Source of the DNA: Sialis fuliginosa
Taxonomy: Eukaryota > Arthropoda > Insecta > Megaloptera > Sialidae
NCBI GenBank assembly: GCA_961205875.1
Contig: OY540813.1
Coordinates: 27,127,001-27,191,000, forward strand
Length of the DNA: 64,000 nucleotides
Direction of reading: 5' to 3'
Under the pieces are notes generated by a model. It searched no databases. It saw only the letters and a program-made list of their open reading frames with translations, and was not told where the DNA came from. The number at the start of each line of letters is the position of its first letter. Position 1 is the first letter of the stretch. Made by a program: the position numbers and the translations under genes. This document shows, in pieces, positions 44,293 through 55,266 of the stretch.

Positions 44293-47200
44293 TTCAATCA
44301 TTTCGTGAGAAACAAATGGTAGGAAATATTAAAATATTCATTTACCTAATGGTATTCGATTATTATACGAGAGCCATGTTAACATTTAATTAATAAACAA
44401 TGAAAATGATATGTATATTGTTCTCAATTAAACGCTTCTATAAAAAAACAATTAGTATATATGGGAGGATAAAATGATTTAACGCACATAATTAAAATAT
44501 TAATGCACCTTTCTGACAGCAATTATTAACGTATTGTTTTATATTGTCCAGCAAAAAATATCAAAGAACTTCCGCACGTTTATGTATATATGATACGAAT
44601 TAATTACACGTGAATTTAAATTATTGACAGATAGTTTGCATTCAATGTGGTCAGTTAAAAGCATTTCTGTTTTTTTTTCTCTTTGAAAAATAACAATTAA
44701 ATAACGGGAATTTAAATTTTTGGCAAATGCAATCAATTATTTATCCTTTTTAATACCAATAATATTTAATATAATATAATAGATTATTATATTGTGTCGA
44801 TTATCGTCCAACAAGGGAACGTTTTGAATGTATTTTGATTTCTTTAATTTTTTGAAAAAAAAAATTTCTATTTAAATTTTTCATATTAAAAATTATAAAA
44901 AAGATATAATTATGATAGGGTCTTTAAGACATATTTTCGAAATCATTATCTTTAAGAAAATTTTCCTTCCACTCCATAAAAAATATTAAAAACTTTTTTA
45001 TCAATAACATATATTATCGTCTGGTGCTAGGCTTTTTTAGACGCAAAGACATAGTTTATTAATTCAAACGAAGGATAAATATATATTCAGCACAAATCTT
45101 TCAAGAGATCTGTCTCCTTTGAACAATTCGATCCAGTCTAATTTATTTGCACATCGACCAGGTTAATTACACTCACCTGTTAATTTTTTCAAATTATTAT
45201 TTGCATACTTGTGTGTACATAATTGATTATGAAGAAAAAGCAATGATTAAAGAAACATGCTTGATGTATGATGCCGATAATGGAATCTGACAGCCGTATC
45301 TTGTGAAGTTATTAATGCATTTGAAAATTATTGTGTACAATAATATTGCATGTAGCTATGTATGTACTTTGTTGTATGTTTCCGTAATTATTATGTCTGT
45401 AATATTTGTTTTATTTAGTGCCATAGACATGTAATAATGGTTTTATAAATTGTATAAATTGATAGTTCAAACTTTTGATCAGCACACGATCAAAAGTTGT
45501 AACCTACGAAAATCCATAATTTTCGCTCCAGAGAAAACCTAAACATTTTTATGCTGATGAAGAGTATAATGATTCATAAAATAGTATATATGTAGTTGTT
45601 ACAAACAGATTAAAATAATAAGGTTGATATAAAAGAATTTCTAATTGTTCTATAAAATTATTATGAATAAAATGTTTATAAAACTTCCATGTCCCGTTAT
45701 TTTGTATGAATTGATATTAATGATTAGAAATCTCTCGGAATGCTCAAATGATTGATGTTTTGTCACTAATTCATGTTGTCAGAGTCAATAAGATTCTGAT
45801 TAATAATTTCAAAATGATAATTTGTTGACTTTTAATCACATTCATTACCAATTGAAAATTATTTTGAGGTAATTGTCAATCAGTATCTATAAAAACCGTT
45901 AAAAATTTGCAATATAACTGACGTATAATTTATATCTAATTTCGTTACCTGAATATTTTATTAGTGTATGTATTTTTTGACTGGCTCATTAACAGGGTGT
46001 ATAATTTGATAAAGCATAAGGTACATAAGAAAATCAATGTTATTTTAGATACATAGATATACTATAAGTTTTAATTTTCGGCTTCGGATTTAGCCGGAAA
46101 GAACTTTTTACAAATAATTAAATTACAGAAAATAGCATGCTTTACAATTGTGAAGCAATTCAAGGCTATTTTATGTAATTTGTTAATTAGTTGGAAGAAC
46201 TTTATTGGTGTTTATGACTAAACCCGAGGACAAAATTACAAACTGATTAGATTAAGCTTAAAATTAACTTGATAAAATGTATTTACCGCTGTAATATGAA
46301 CAGGAGGGTAATTATATGTATGTATTTGAAATAACATTGAATCTACTAATTAGTAATTTTTTCATTGTTTGTTTATTAATTAATTTATATAAATACAGCC
46401 AGATACTAAATGGTTAAATAAGTGTCTTTATTGGTCTAAACAAATTAAAAAGCTTCTAATAAAACGTCTAACAAATGCTGTACATCACATTTGTGACGTT
46501 GGGCGAGGAAGGAAAACGTTAATCACAAATAAGACAACTGTAATAACACTATTCAAAGTTGCAGCAGCACTAAACGTTGATAAGTAATCAAACTAAAATA
46601 GTTCCGCTGTGAATTACGTTGACGGAGATAGAGCACTGTCAGTTTCTCTTTCTCTCTCTGATCGTCTTGTAACTAACATATCTTACATTGTTATCCTTGC
46701 ATTAAGGAGTTCGCACTAGTTGTACATTAGCGTAAATAAGGATATAAGGAATTGAACATTTAAAATATAGTTTTTAATTAAAAATAGAATATTTAAAATG
46801 TAATTTTATGTAGTAAATATTGCAGTGTTGTGTTAATGTATTCACAACTTTTTTAATATCTGATATCATGTGTTTTAATTTCGTTAAAACAATATAGAAA
46901 ACTTGTAATCAGGGGGTAGCTACAGGGGATAGAGAGGATGCGGTTGAACTGAATTGTTAAAAAGTTGATACGCAATTTTGCTTGCCTGTATTATATACAT
47001 TTTTAAAATTCTTTGTACATTGCTTGTGATAATATAATATATTATATGGAATGTCAAAACCCAAAGGGACTTTTTTTTGTCGATTTCGTAATTTTTTTCG
47101 TACTAGAAAAGTTAATATTTATTTAATTACGAATAAATTAAAAATTTAAAGTACAGTCTTTTTATTTTTTATGCATACATACATGAAATGTTCTGTATAA

Positions 47201-47824
47201 TAAAGTATAGCGATCAATACAAATCTCGAACTCGAGATTTTAATTGAATTTCATGTTTTTATGATCTTTGAAATATGTGCAATCATTTTCTTAATAATAT
47301 ATGTTTGTTTGAGTCTGTGTGTCTGTGAAGGTTCTAGAGGCAACACGGTTAAACATACTAACATGATAGGTATTTGAAATTTAAACTTCTTGTATACTGT
47401 AAATGTGTACTTATGTTTGAAGTGAAGACAATACTAAATTGGAAATGGATGTATATTCATGTCAATTTATGATTTTTTCTCTAATTATTTAAAAAAACGG
47501 GATGCAATAAAATACCTTGTTGTTGGTTATAGAGTACAATATATTTTTTTAGTTGTAGATAATATTATCTATAATTTAAGATTCTTAACATTTTTCGTAA
47601 TAATCGTTTCTGTATGATATTTAAGAGTATCTACTTATATTTAAATAAGTACGTATAATAATACGTAATTTGTATAGCTCTGCATAAAATAATTGTAAAA
47701 TATTTGATGAAATACTGATCTAGGACGTTGCAGTCTTTATGTAAATATATTAACAGGGTAACGATTATAATCCCGACAGTCAAAATTCCGATAAATAATA
47801 TTTTTTTGTAATTGTATATTAGAT
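44293..47824. other. Gene-free AT-rich spacer with a perfect hairpin
   Basis: At 45470-45498 aacttttgatc is followed by a 7-nt loop and its exact complement. At 46485-46690 there is a less AT-rich stretch (gtgacgttgggcgaggaagg and later a CT-rich run). No gene recognised. Confidence 0.35.
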
Positions 47825-48014
47825 TTACAAGGGAACCACTATATACTTGTCGCATCAATTTGCTTTAAAAAAATTAACGTTGTAGTAGTGGCATAGACAA
47901 ACCTACACACCAAGCCGTTTGACGAAAAACTTATAAACAAACGAGAAAAAAAAGAAATTCCTCTGTAAATTTGCTTAAACATATGTACCTATCCAGTTGA
48001 AGTCAAACGCAATA

Positions 48015-48088
48015 CTAGCGGTGGCTCGGTCGTTAGCGCTACGGGCTGACAACCGTGAATGGCCGGGTTCGATCCTCGGTGCGATCGA
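48015..48088 (+). tRNA. tRNA-like sequence, probably a SINE head or tRNA pseudogene
   Basis: Pol III promoter boxes are readable: A-box-like tggctcggtcg (48022-48032) and B box ggttcgatcc (48066-48075), with normal spacing. The T arm is good (ccggg/ctcgg around ttcgatc) and the anticodon arm pairs acgg with ccgt; the loop reads ctgacaa, so the anticodon would be GAC. The D arm has a mismatch and a shortened loop, and the acceptor ends do not pair. The lost acceptor stem argues against a working tRNA and for a tRNA-derived SINE head. Confidence 0.45.
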
Positions 48089-48102
48089 TTTTTTTTTTTT
48101 TT
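48089..48102 (+). terminator. T14 run, potential Pol III terminator
   Basis: Fourteen consecutive T follow the tRNA-like sequence directly. On the + strand this would stop Pol III after about 75-90 nt. On the minus strand the same run reads as an A tail. Confidence 0.4.
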
Positions 48103-48262
48103 GATAGGCACATATGTTTAAACGAATTTATAGAGGAATTTCATAATTTTTTCTCGTTTTATAATGAGTTTTCCATGGTGTGTAGGTTTCTTTATGCCAC
48201 TACTACAAACCTATTTTTTAAAGCAAAAAAAGTGCGACAAGGGTCTAGTGTTCCCCTTGTTA

Positions 48263-48434
48263 GAAAAAATACAGATTATGGAAAGGGAGGAGGGTATTCC
48301 ACAGAAATTCAATAATAATTCGAAATCAATACTTTGGTTATGCACAAATATAACAGATCGAGTTAGCAGCAGTATATTATAATGCGGTACACAACTAAAA
48401 ACACAATTAGATTAAATTAGGACAATATCTGTGG
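48263..48434. other. Short spacer
   Basis: Nothing recognised. Confidence 0.4.
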
Positions 48435-48715
48435 GCTCTCACGTCGAGACAAGATTCGTCTCTTGGTCTCCAAACGAGATTGATCGAGGCGAGACCGAAA
48501 CAAGATTGGCGTAAATTAAGACGTGACGAGACCGAAACGATATTAACTTTATTTGTAAGTCTCGTCGAGAGGTTTAAAATGATTATTAATTACTAGTAAA
48601 CATATACTATTTGATATTATTTTTTTTCGAGACGAAACTGTCACTAATGAAATTTGAAACCGAGGAGGTAAGAGTTAATTGTTTCTCGTCTCAGTTAACT
48701 CTAATCATCTCGCGC
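48435..48715. repeat. CGAGAC/GTCTCG-rich cluster
   Basis: Cgagac, cgagacc-gaaac and their complements recur many times in about 280 bp (for example 48445, 48492, 48526, 48561, 48628 and 48690). Periodicity is irregular. A smaller cluster of the same type lies at 35225-35330. It may be a decayed repeat family with internal short repeats, or a binding-site cluster. No reading frame explains it. Confidence 0.45.
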
Positions 48716-51239
48716 AGCCATAAATATTATTTTAGTTTAAAATGGGAACTCAATCTTCGCCGCAACGAATTGTTTAAAAAACCATGACATTGTTGACAAT
48801 AATTATACTTATCTAATTTATTGTTTTATCGGGATATTGTACTGTCGAAATTTTGACTTGTCGGGATTAGGACCAAGACCCTCTTGTTCACGTTTTCACC
48901 ATCGTCTTTGAAGGAATTCAGCAACGGTTGTTTAATTGTCGGAATTGTTATTGTAATCTATCGAAAGCGCGTTTAATTTAGCTCAAGAACGAGAATTGCT
49001 TAATGCTACTTCTTTGATATGTAATGTAGTGGCGGTGGTGAAGGATCAAATAACTCCGTTTCCAATTTGTCTTCTGCTCTCTCTCACTCTCGACTCTTTC
49101 CCTTGCTCTTGTTTATGTGTGTATGTGTACGAAAATGTGGGTTAAACTACGGCTCGTTACGAGTTATTGTATTTTGTATATTATAAATTATGTTATTTTA
49201 TAAACAGTTTTTGAATTCAATAATCTTATTGCATTTCAGTGATTTTAGTCGGTAATAAAATAAATATATAATAATAATATTTATTTAATGCGTTCTAGTA
49301 ATTTGTGAACTGTAAAATTCAAAATTATATTACGAGAACTTTGAGAATTTTTTGAACAAGAATAATATGTACTTAAATGTAGGTACATGCATGAGTATAA
49401 TTTTAAGTTTAGCAACTATTTAAAATTATGTGTAGGTACATGTGTCTATTGTGTCAAGAACTGCCATGACAAATTATCAAGACAACGTGACAGGTACAGT
49501 TTCTAACTCTAATAGTGACGTACGACATACGACCATTTCATAAAACATTTTTACTACATATATTACATGTATTGTATTGCAGTTCCAACACGTCTATTAA
49601 AATCTATTTTAGTTTTCTCCTCGTTAACTGCGCCAATATATTCTAAATTGGCAATGACTTCAGAGAAATATTACAAAATAACAATTAAATATTTTTTTGA
49701 AAAATTTACCAATATGATCTAATGTTACTTACTTTATGTTAACTTATATTAAACTAAAAACTAAATAATAAGACAAATCAATGAAAACTGTGTATTGTAT
49801 TTTTCTATTCACACGTTAAAAACTCATTGCAAAACATAATATTTTTATTAGAATTATTTCACTCATATCAAAAATACGGAAGAAATAAAAACAATTCAAT
49901 CCCGAACGTACTGATGCGTGTTTATAGAACAAACTCTCACAAATTACTGAATGAAAAATGTCCATTGGCAATTGTTTTGTATGTTTCAGATCAATGGTAG
50001 TAAGTGTAGCTAATAATTAGAATACGAGCTGTTTTTCTTTGTTGCGTTCACATATTTATTGTTACGTATAATTAGATTATATTAATAATATTAGCCAACA
50101 TTGTTTATCTTAAATTTATTTTTACATGTTTTGTAATGTTGACAAAAATATTTTTGTATTTCCGACATAAATCTATACTATTTTCATAGTATAGATAGAG
50201 GATGTTTCAGGACTAGCGTGCCAAAGGTGATTGAGGAAGTAATAAAAACAAAGTAAAATAGAACATCTTGTGCTAAATTCATCGGAAGGAGTTAATTATA
50301 AGAATTTTAATAAATACTGATAAAGTATTTTGATAAACTACTACTTTGCACACGTGTATCCAAACAATTGACGCTGGTTAGAATTTAGCTAAAAAGATTC
50401 TGTATTATCTTCACAAAGGAAAATTTTACTACAAAAAATGTAATGACCTTTCTAATAGAAAATTTTATTCTTTACAAAAAATATCCTATAAAATTTTCAC
50501 GTAACACGTGCTGTTCCTGAGATATTTAAAAAAATTCAATATTAGAATACCACCCTTACTTACTCTCTACATACGAAATTGATCATTTTTGGGTATTTTC
50601 ATTGACTTCAAACTCAAATGGAGAGCACATATTTTATTCTTAAAAATAAAAATGTCTAAATTTACTTATCTTTTAAGAAGACTTACTAGTATTGCCAACA
50701 GAGGAATGGCTATCATTGCGTATTATTCTTTTATATTCTAAAATATGGTGTTATTTTCTAGTGCAGTGCCTTGAATGCCATTGACTTGTTTCGGTTATTA
50801 GAGTGATAATGAATGCCCAACCCAGAGAGCCATGTCGTCAGTTCTTTATAGATCTTGAAATATTAACACTACCTTCGGTATATACACTATATACGAGACT
50901 TGCTGCTTCGTAAAGAGCAACTGGTCGTTTTTCCAACAATATACAACAAACCACAAATACAACACTAGAAATAAAAAAGACCTATATGTCCCTTTCGAAC
51001 AATTCAGTATTGTTTTTATATCAATGAATACGCTTCTTAGTGATTTATTGTATTTTATTTTATTGTTATTTTGTATTATTGTTTACTAATTCATTTTATT
51101 TTATTTCCTTTCCATACATTCATGCTATATCGAGTATTATTTTGTATTTGTTTTTTTCCTTGACTTATTCAGTACTTGTTAAAAGATAAATTGAATTTTT
51201 TAAATTATTATTGTTATTATTATCATTTTTATAACTTAA
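48716..51239. other. Gene-free spacer with a CT-rich, GAGA-type patch
   Basis: At 49070-49105 ctctctctcactctcgactc resembles GAGA-factor binding stretches, next to a GC-richer patch (gtggcggtggtgaaggatc, about 49029). The rest is AT-rich with nothing recognised. Confidence 0.35.
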
Positions 51240-51420
51240 CCATCTACTAGCTAATCCCAACCAACAAACCGAGTTTCATTAATATCGGTTTGTGACAAGG
51301 CTTAAGGCACATACATACAAACACGGAACAAAAAGTATTTGGCTTGATCGGAAACGGAAAGACCAAGTGGAAATTTTGAAATCGGAGAAAAAATATTCTG
51401 CTTTAAGACATGATCTCATA
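51240..51420 (+). repeat. RTE-like non-LTR retrotransposon 3' remnant, copy 2
   Basis: Phrases in the same order as copy 1: gagtttcattaatatcggtt, then acacggaacaaaaagtatt and aattttgaaatcgg. The GACGGAC ladder is reduced to acatacatacaaacac. No coding capacity. Confidence 0.5.
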
Positions 51421-51608
51421 GCTTTCCCATACTTTAACTTCGTATCTATAGTTTAAAGTTTTAATATCAGACAATACCTATTCATCTTAAACAAATATAA
51501 ATAAAGGAAACCTTAATACTTGATTTTTATCAAATTACAAAAAAATTAACCTAGTTCAATAAGTTAACAAATTTTCTTCCAAGAACTACCCAGACTATCA
51601 CATATGTA

Positions 51609-52399
51609 GGGAAAGAGTGATATGAAAGAGCCACTTTCATTTGTACGTCAATTATCGACTGAGTATTACGCGCGCATTTTTTTTTACTAATCAACTGTAA
51701 ACAACTGAGGCCGGTACAACGTACGATAGATTTCGTCTCAAGAAAGTACATTTTTTATGTCATTTTGTTTAGTTTTCATCGTTCAAATGTAAACAGCTAA
51801 TGAATAAATGATTTGGCCATGTTGTTGTATATGTATTTAGATTTCCAACGGTGTATATATTTCGAGATTAGCACTTTTATTTTGTTTTTGATATCAAATG
51901 CTTTGAAAGAGTCAAGTTATGATGTTATGAAAAAACCAACATTTTCATGATTCCATCTATTCATTTATATATTTTTTTTAAGAAATAAATATGTCTGAAA
52001 AGACGAGGTCCTGTTCCAAAAAGAGTGAAAGACCAAAAACATCTGCAATAGAAGATGCAGTTAATGAAGTGATAGAAAGGGCCAATCGATAAATAAAACG
52101 GCTATTGCTTTTCAAGAGCTTATCCAGCTAAAATAATAAAGAGGGTAAAAATATATAAAATATAAATGAAACAAAAAAAAGTTTCTATTAACTAGTAGCA
52201 AAACGTCTATTTCATGGACTCGCCTCTTTCATAAATTTTATAGATACAAATTTATTTATTTTGTTAATTTATGTAATTTTATCCATGAAATTACGTGCAA
52301 TAATATATAAACAACAATTGTCTATAAAAAATGTTTATTTATTTGTTATTATTATTTTTATTCTTTTTTAAAACTGGCTCTTTCATGCCACTCTTCCCT
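51609..52399. mobile_element. pogo-like element with TA target duplication
   Basis: The left end gggaaagagtgatatgaaag and the reverse-complemented right end gggaagagtggcatgaaag continue into agccac/agccag, flanked by TA (51607-51608 and 52400-52401). Length about 790 bp. It contains a short transposase-like fragment at 51991. Autonomous pogo elements are longer, so this is a deletion derivative. Confidence 0.55.
51991..52092 (+). pseudogene. Fragment of a pogo-like transposase DNA-binding domain
   Basis: The ATG at 51991 opens 33 codons beginning MSEKTRSCSKKSERPKTS and continuing AIEDAVNEVIERANR, ending at TAA 52090. In the next frame INKTAIAFQELI follows. Together these resemble the psq/CENP-B-type helix-turn-helix at the N-terminus of pogo-like transposases (basic start, then 'A-I-x-x-A-V-x-x-V', then 'S-I-x-K-A-A-x-x-F'). 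The DDE domain is missing and the frame is broken. The assignment rests on short matches from family knowledge. Confidence 0.4.
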
Positions 52400-52401
52400 T
52401 A

Positions 52402-52824
52402 CCACGAAACACACAAAACAAGTTTGCTAATTCCATCAGGAACAAAACGGATTACACATTTGCGAAGAATCTTGATCTTACTTGTTGTTTTTTAGTACAC
52501 AGATGCGTATTGTAGTACATAGTAATGTGCTGAAAGTCTATAAATATCGCTAACAGTTTCACTCGCATTTCGTTCGGCATTCAGTTAGGAATGCAAGTCG
52601 GTGTACAACGCAACCCCCTCACGTCTCAACCCCGTAAATAACTACGTCACAACGTATGCAGACCGTTAAATTAGATCTAGACATGTTATTGTTTTAATTT
52701 TACTGTCTCAATATTTGAAGTCCATAATTTAATCATAATATGATTACCTCAAAGATGTGTGTTATGCATTTGTACTTTTGCTTCTTTGCCATAACCAAGG
52801 GATAGTGAAAGCTATGTGATCATT
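52402..52824. other. Spacer with a TATA-like box and a GC-richer patch
   Basis: TATAAATA at 52539-52546 lies upstream of a CpG-containing stretch with an Inr-like tcagtt (52581). The 44-bp spacing is too long for a standard core promoter (about 30 bp), so this is weak. No frame follows. Confidence 0.25.
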
Positions 52825-52990
52825 CCAAAAAACACCGATTTCAAAATTTCCTCTTAACTTTTCTGTTTCTGATTAAGTTAAGTTAGGTTAAAATAAATAC
52901 TTTTCGTTCTGTGTTTGTCTAAAACATGCATAACTCATGAACCTCTATACAAATTTGAATGAAATAAGAGTTGGGTCTGAAGTGAATAGT
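52825..52990 (-). repeat. RTE-like non-LTR retrotransposon 3' remnant, copy 3
   Basis: The reverse complement carries ggttcatgagttatgcatg, acacagaacgaaaagtatt and aaattttgaaatcgg in the same order as copy 1 (980-1240). Confidence 0.5.
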
Positions 52991-55200
52991 CCCAACAGAA
53001 GGGGTTTGAAAAATGTGTGTGTTTTTTTTTAAATATTTCAAGAACGACGCATGTTATATGAAAATTGTATGGAAACTTTTTGGTACAGCATTAAATTTTT
53101 TTATAAAACGGATATTACAAATTTTGAAAATATTTTGCATTATTTTTGAAATGGCGTGAATAGAAGAAAATTTTTTGAATAAAAGTTGTAGATAATATTA
53201 TAATGTATATTCGTTATTAATTAATTAAATAATTAATACATTAGACTAGTTTTTGTGATTTATAGTGGCAGGTTACTATGTCGTTGTTTTTTTTAATTTA
53301 CCCTATATATCTTTTCAATAATACGTACCTATAGTATGGCTATTTAGAAATCAAATTTAATTTATTATCTAAACATTACAAAAGCAAACGCAGAAAATTA
53401 TTTTAGTGAACTAAATTTTAAATATTCAGAAATATGACACTCTCTCATCATTAGCGAAACAATTTTAAATAACGTAGAGGATAAGTATTTATGTTAAAAT
53501 TTCTGGATGATGTTTTATATATTTCAAGTTCTTCGAGGAATTCTTCGTAGGATATAAATATTTCATAAAGATCATGAGTGGTTTGAAATATCTATAGATT
53601 ATTTTCGTAGTCGTTTATTGTGTAATTTTTTATAAAAAATCTGACACTTGTATTTTTGTATATACGTAATTTAATGAAATACTTGATTTAAATATAATTT
53701 TTTTATTTAATGTGAAAATACATTAACTGCATAGAAAGGGAACATTAGGTTTTAAGACACATATAGCTACCTTAAATCAATTAACAATATTAAATAATCT
53801 AATGTGGTCATCATAAGACTTTTTTATACATCAATATACAGAAACAATTACCTATGTTGAAAAAAGGTTCATTACATCAAAACAATGGTTAGAACATAAT
53901 CTTATATATTATTATAAACTTAATTACATATAGTTTTATTACATCCATTTCAAAAATTCATTACCTATATTGTATTTAAAAAATTCTGGACAAAATTTAC
54001 ATTACATTTAAAAAAGGGGGGGGGGGGGGCACAAATAACTGAAAAAAGACTTTAAAATTTCAAGTTTCACCGTTTTAACCGTATCATATTCGATTCAGAG
54101 ACCTTCACAACGTGTAATTCTGTTGAAATCTCGAGTTAGAATTTTTTACATGAATTTAGTAGGTAATATTTTATCATACAGTTCATTTCATCTATGTATA
54201 ATAAAGTAAAAATAGGTACTAAAATTGTAATTATTAAAAAAACTGTTACATATAAACACTATATTTAAATATCAGTTTATTATGTTTATGTTTACGATTT
54301 TTTTATTACCGGCTATTATAAATTTTAAAAGACTAATAAATAAATTTAAAAATACTAATGTACATTGAATATGAACATGTGCGTGTCATCATGATTATTG
54401 GCACGATATAAAAGATTACTTGGCATCTTCTCTTTAATAATTTATACAGTTTATTTCTTAATGCGTTTCGAAAAGAATACTACAAAGTGGATTTAAAATC
54501 TATGTCTAGTTCAAAGGAATACTGTTGAGGTTATATTTTGTGTTATTCAAATCTACGATATCGGATTTGATGTGAAAAAAACAAAAACAAAGCTTTTTTT
54601 TTGTAATGCTTTTTTTTGTTTAAAACAATAAAATGTTAAAGAACTTTAATAGAGTGTATAAAAGCCGTTTTATTTTGTAATAAAAAACTTATTTATTGGT
54701 ATACATCAACTTTTATTTCAATAGGTGCATAAAAATTGCCAAATATTTGCATTCTTGTTTTCAAAGTTACATTTTGAATGAAATATTTTGACATACGAGT
54801 ATCAATAAATGTTTTTTGTTCTTTTATATTTTGAATGGTTATTTAAAATTTATTGTTTGTTGTATATAATTGGTATTTATTTATTTCTAAAACTTTATTA
54901 ATAATACATAATAATCTTAATCCCAGTATTATGGAGCATAATTTGTTAAATTAAGCATTTAATATTTACAACTATTAGATTATATAAAATATTGTTCGTT
55001 TAACATAGAGCTTACATTGGCCAAAATGTAATTGACACTAGAATTAGGCGCGAGTCGTAAATTATGTGTGAGTGATTTTGAAATCATGGATGATCATGAG
55101 TCAAAAGAAAACTCATACAAGACTCCAGGGTCGTAACTAGAGACTATGGGGCCCCGGAAAAAAAGTTTGTTGAACAATTTTCATGTATGTGACTATTTAA
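52991..55200. other. Gene-free AT-rich spacer
   Basis: A G14 run lies at 54016-54029. Nothing else recognised. Confidence 0.4.
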
Positions 55201-55266
55201 ATTGCCTGAGACAGACGGACGGACACTAAAGTGATTCCATTAGCGTTTTGTTTTCACGGAACACTA
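55201..55266 (-). repeat. Fragment of the AGTGTTCCGT TIR family
   Basis: The reverse complement reads agtgttccgtgaaa, then aatggaatcactttagtgtc, then a GTCCGTCTGTCTC ladder, matching the left end of 3529-3972. Only one end is present. Confidence 0.5.

Larger units (their letters stand above)
47825..48262. mobile_element. Foldback element with a tRNA-like centre
   Basis: The left arm (47825-47993) and right arm (48103-48262) are inverted copies by eye about 80 percent alike. Shared landmarks are tgtagtagtggcata, aacctacacacca, gaaattcctct and acatatgt.cctatc. The centre (47994-48102) carries a tRNA-like sequence and a T14 run. Read on the minus strand, the right arm ends in 14 A, like a retroposed transcript tail. 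Transcription through both arms would give a hairpin RNA of about 160 bp. Either two copies of one repeat joined head to head around a SINE head, or a single foldback family, could explain it. Confidence 0.6.

Noticed and set aside
48015-48088. Functional tRNA gene (anticodon GAC, Val)
   Set aside because: The acceptor stem does not pair and the D arm is defective. It is kept only as a tRNA-like sequence or SINE head.
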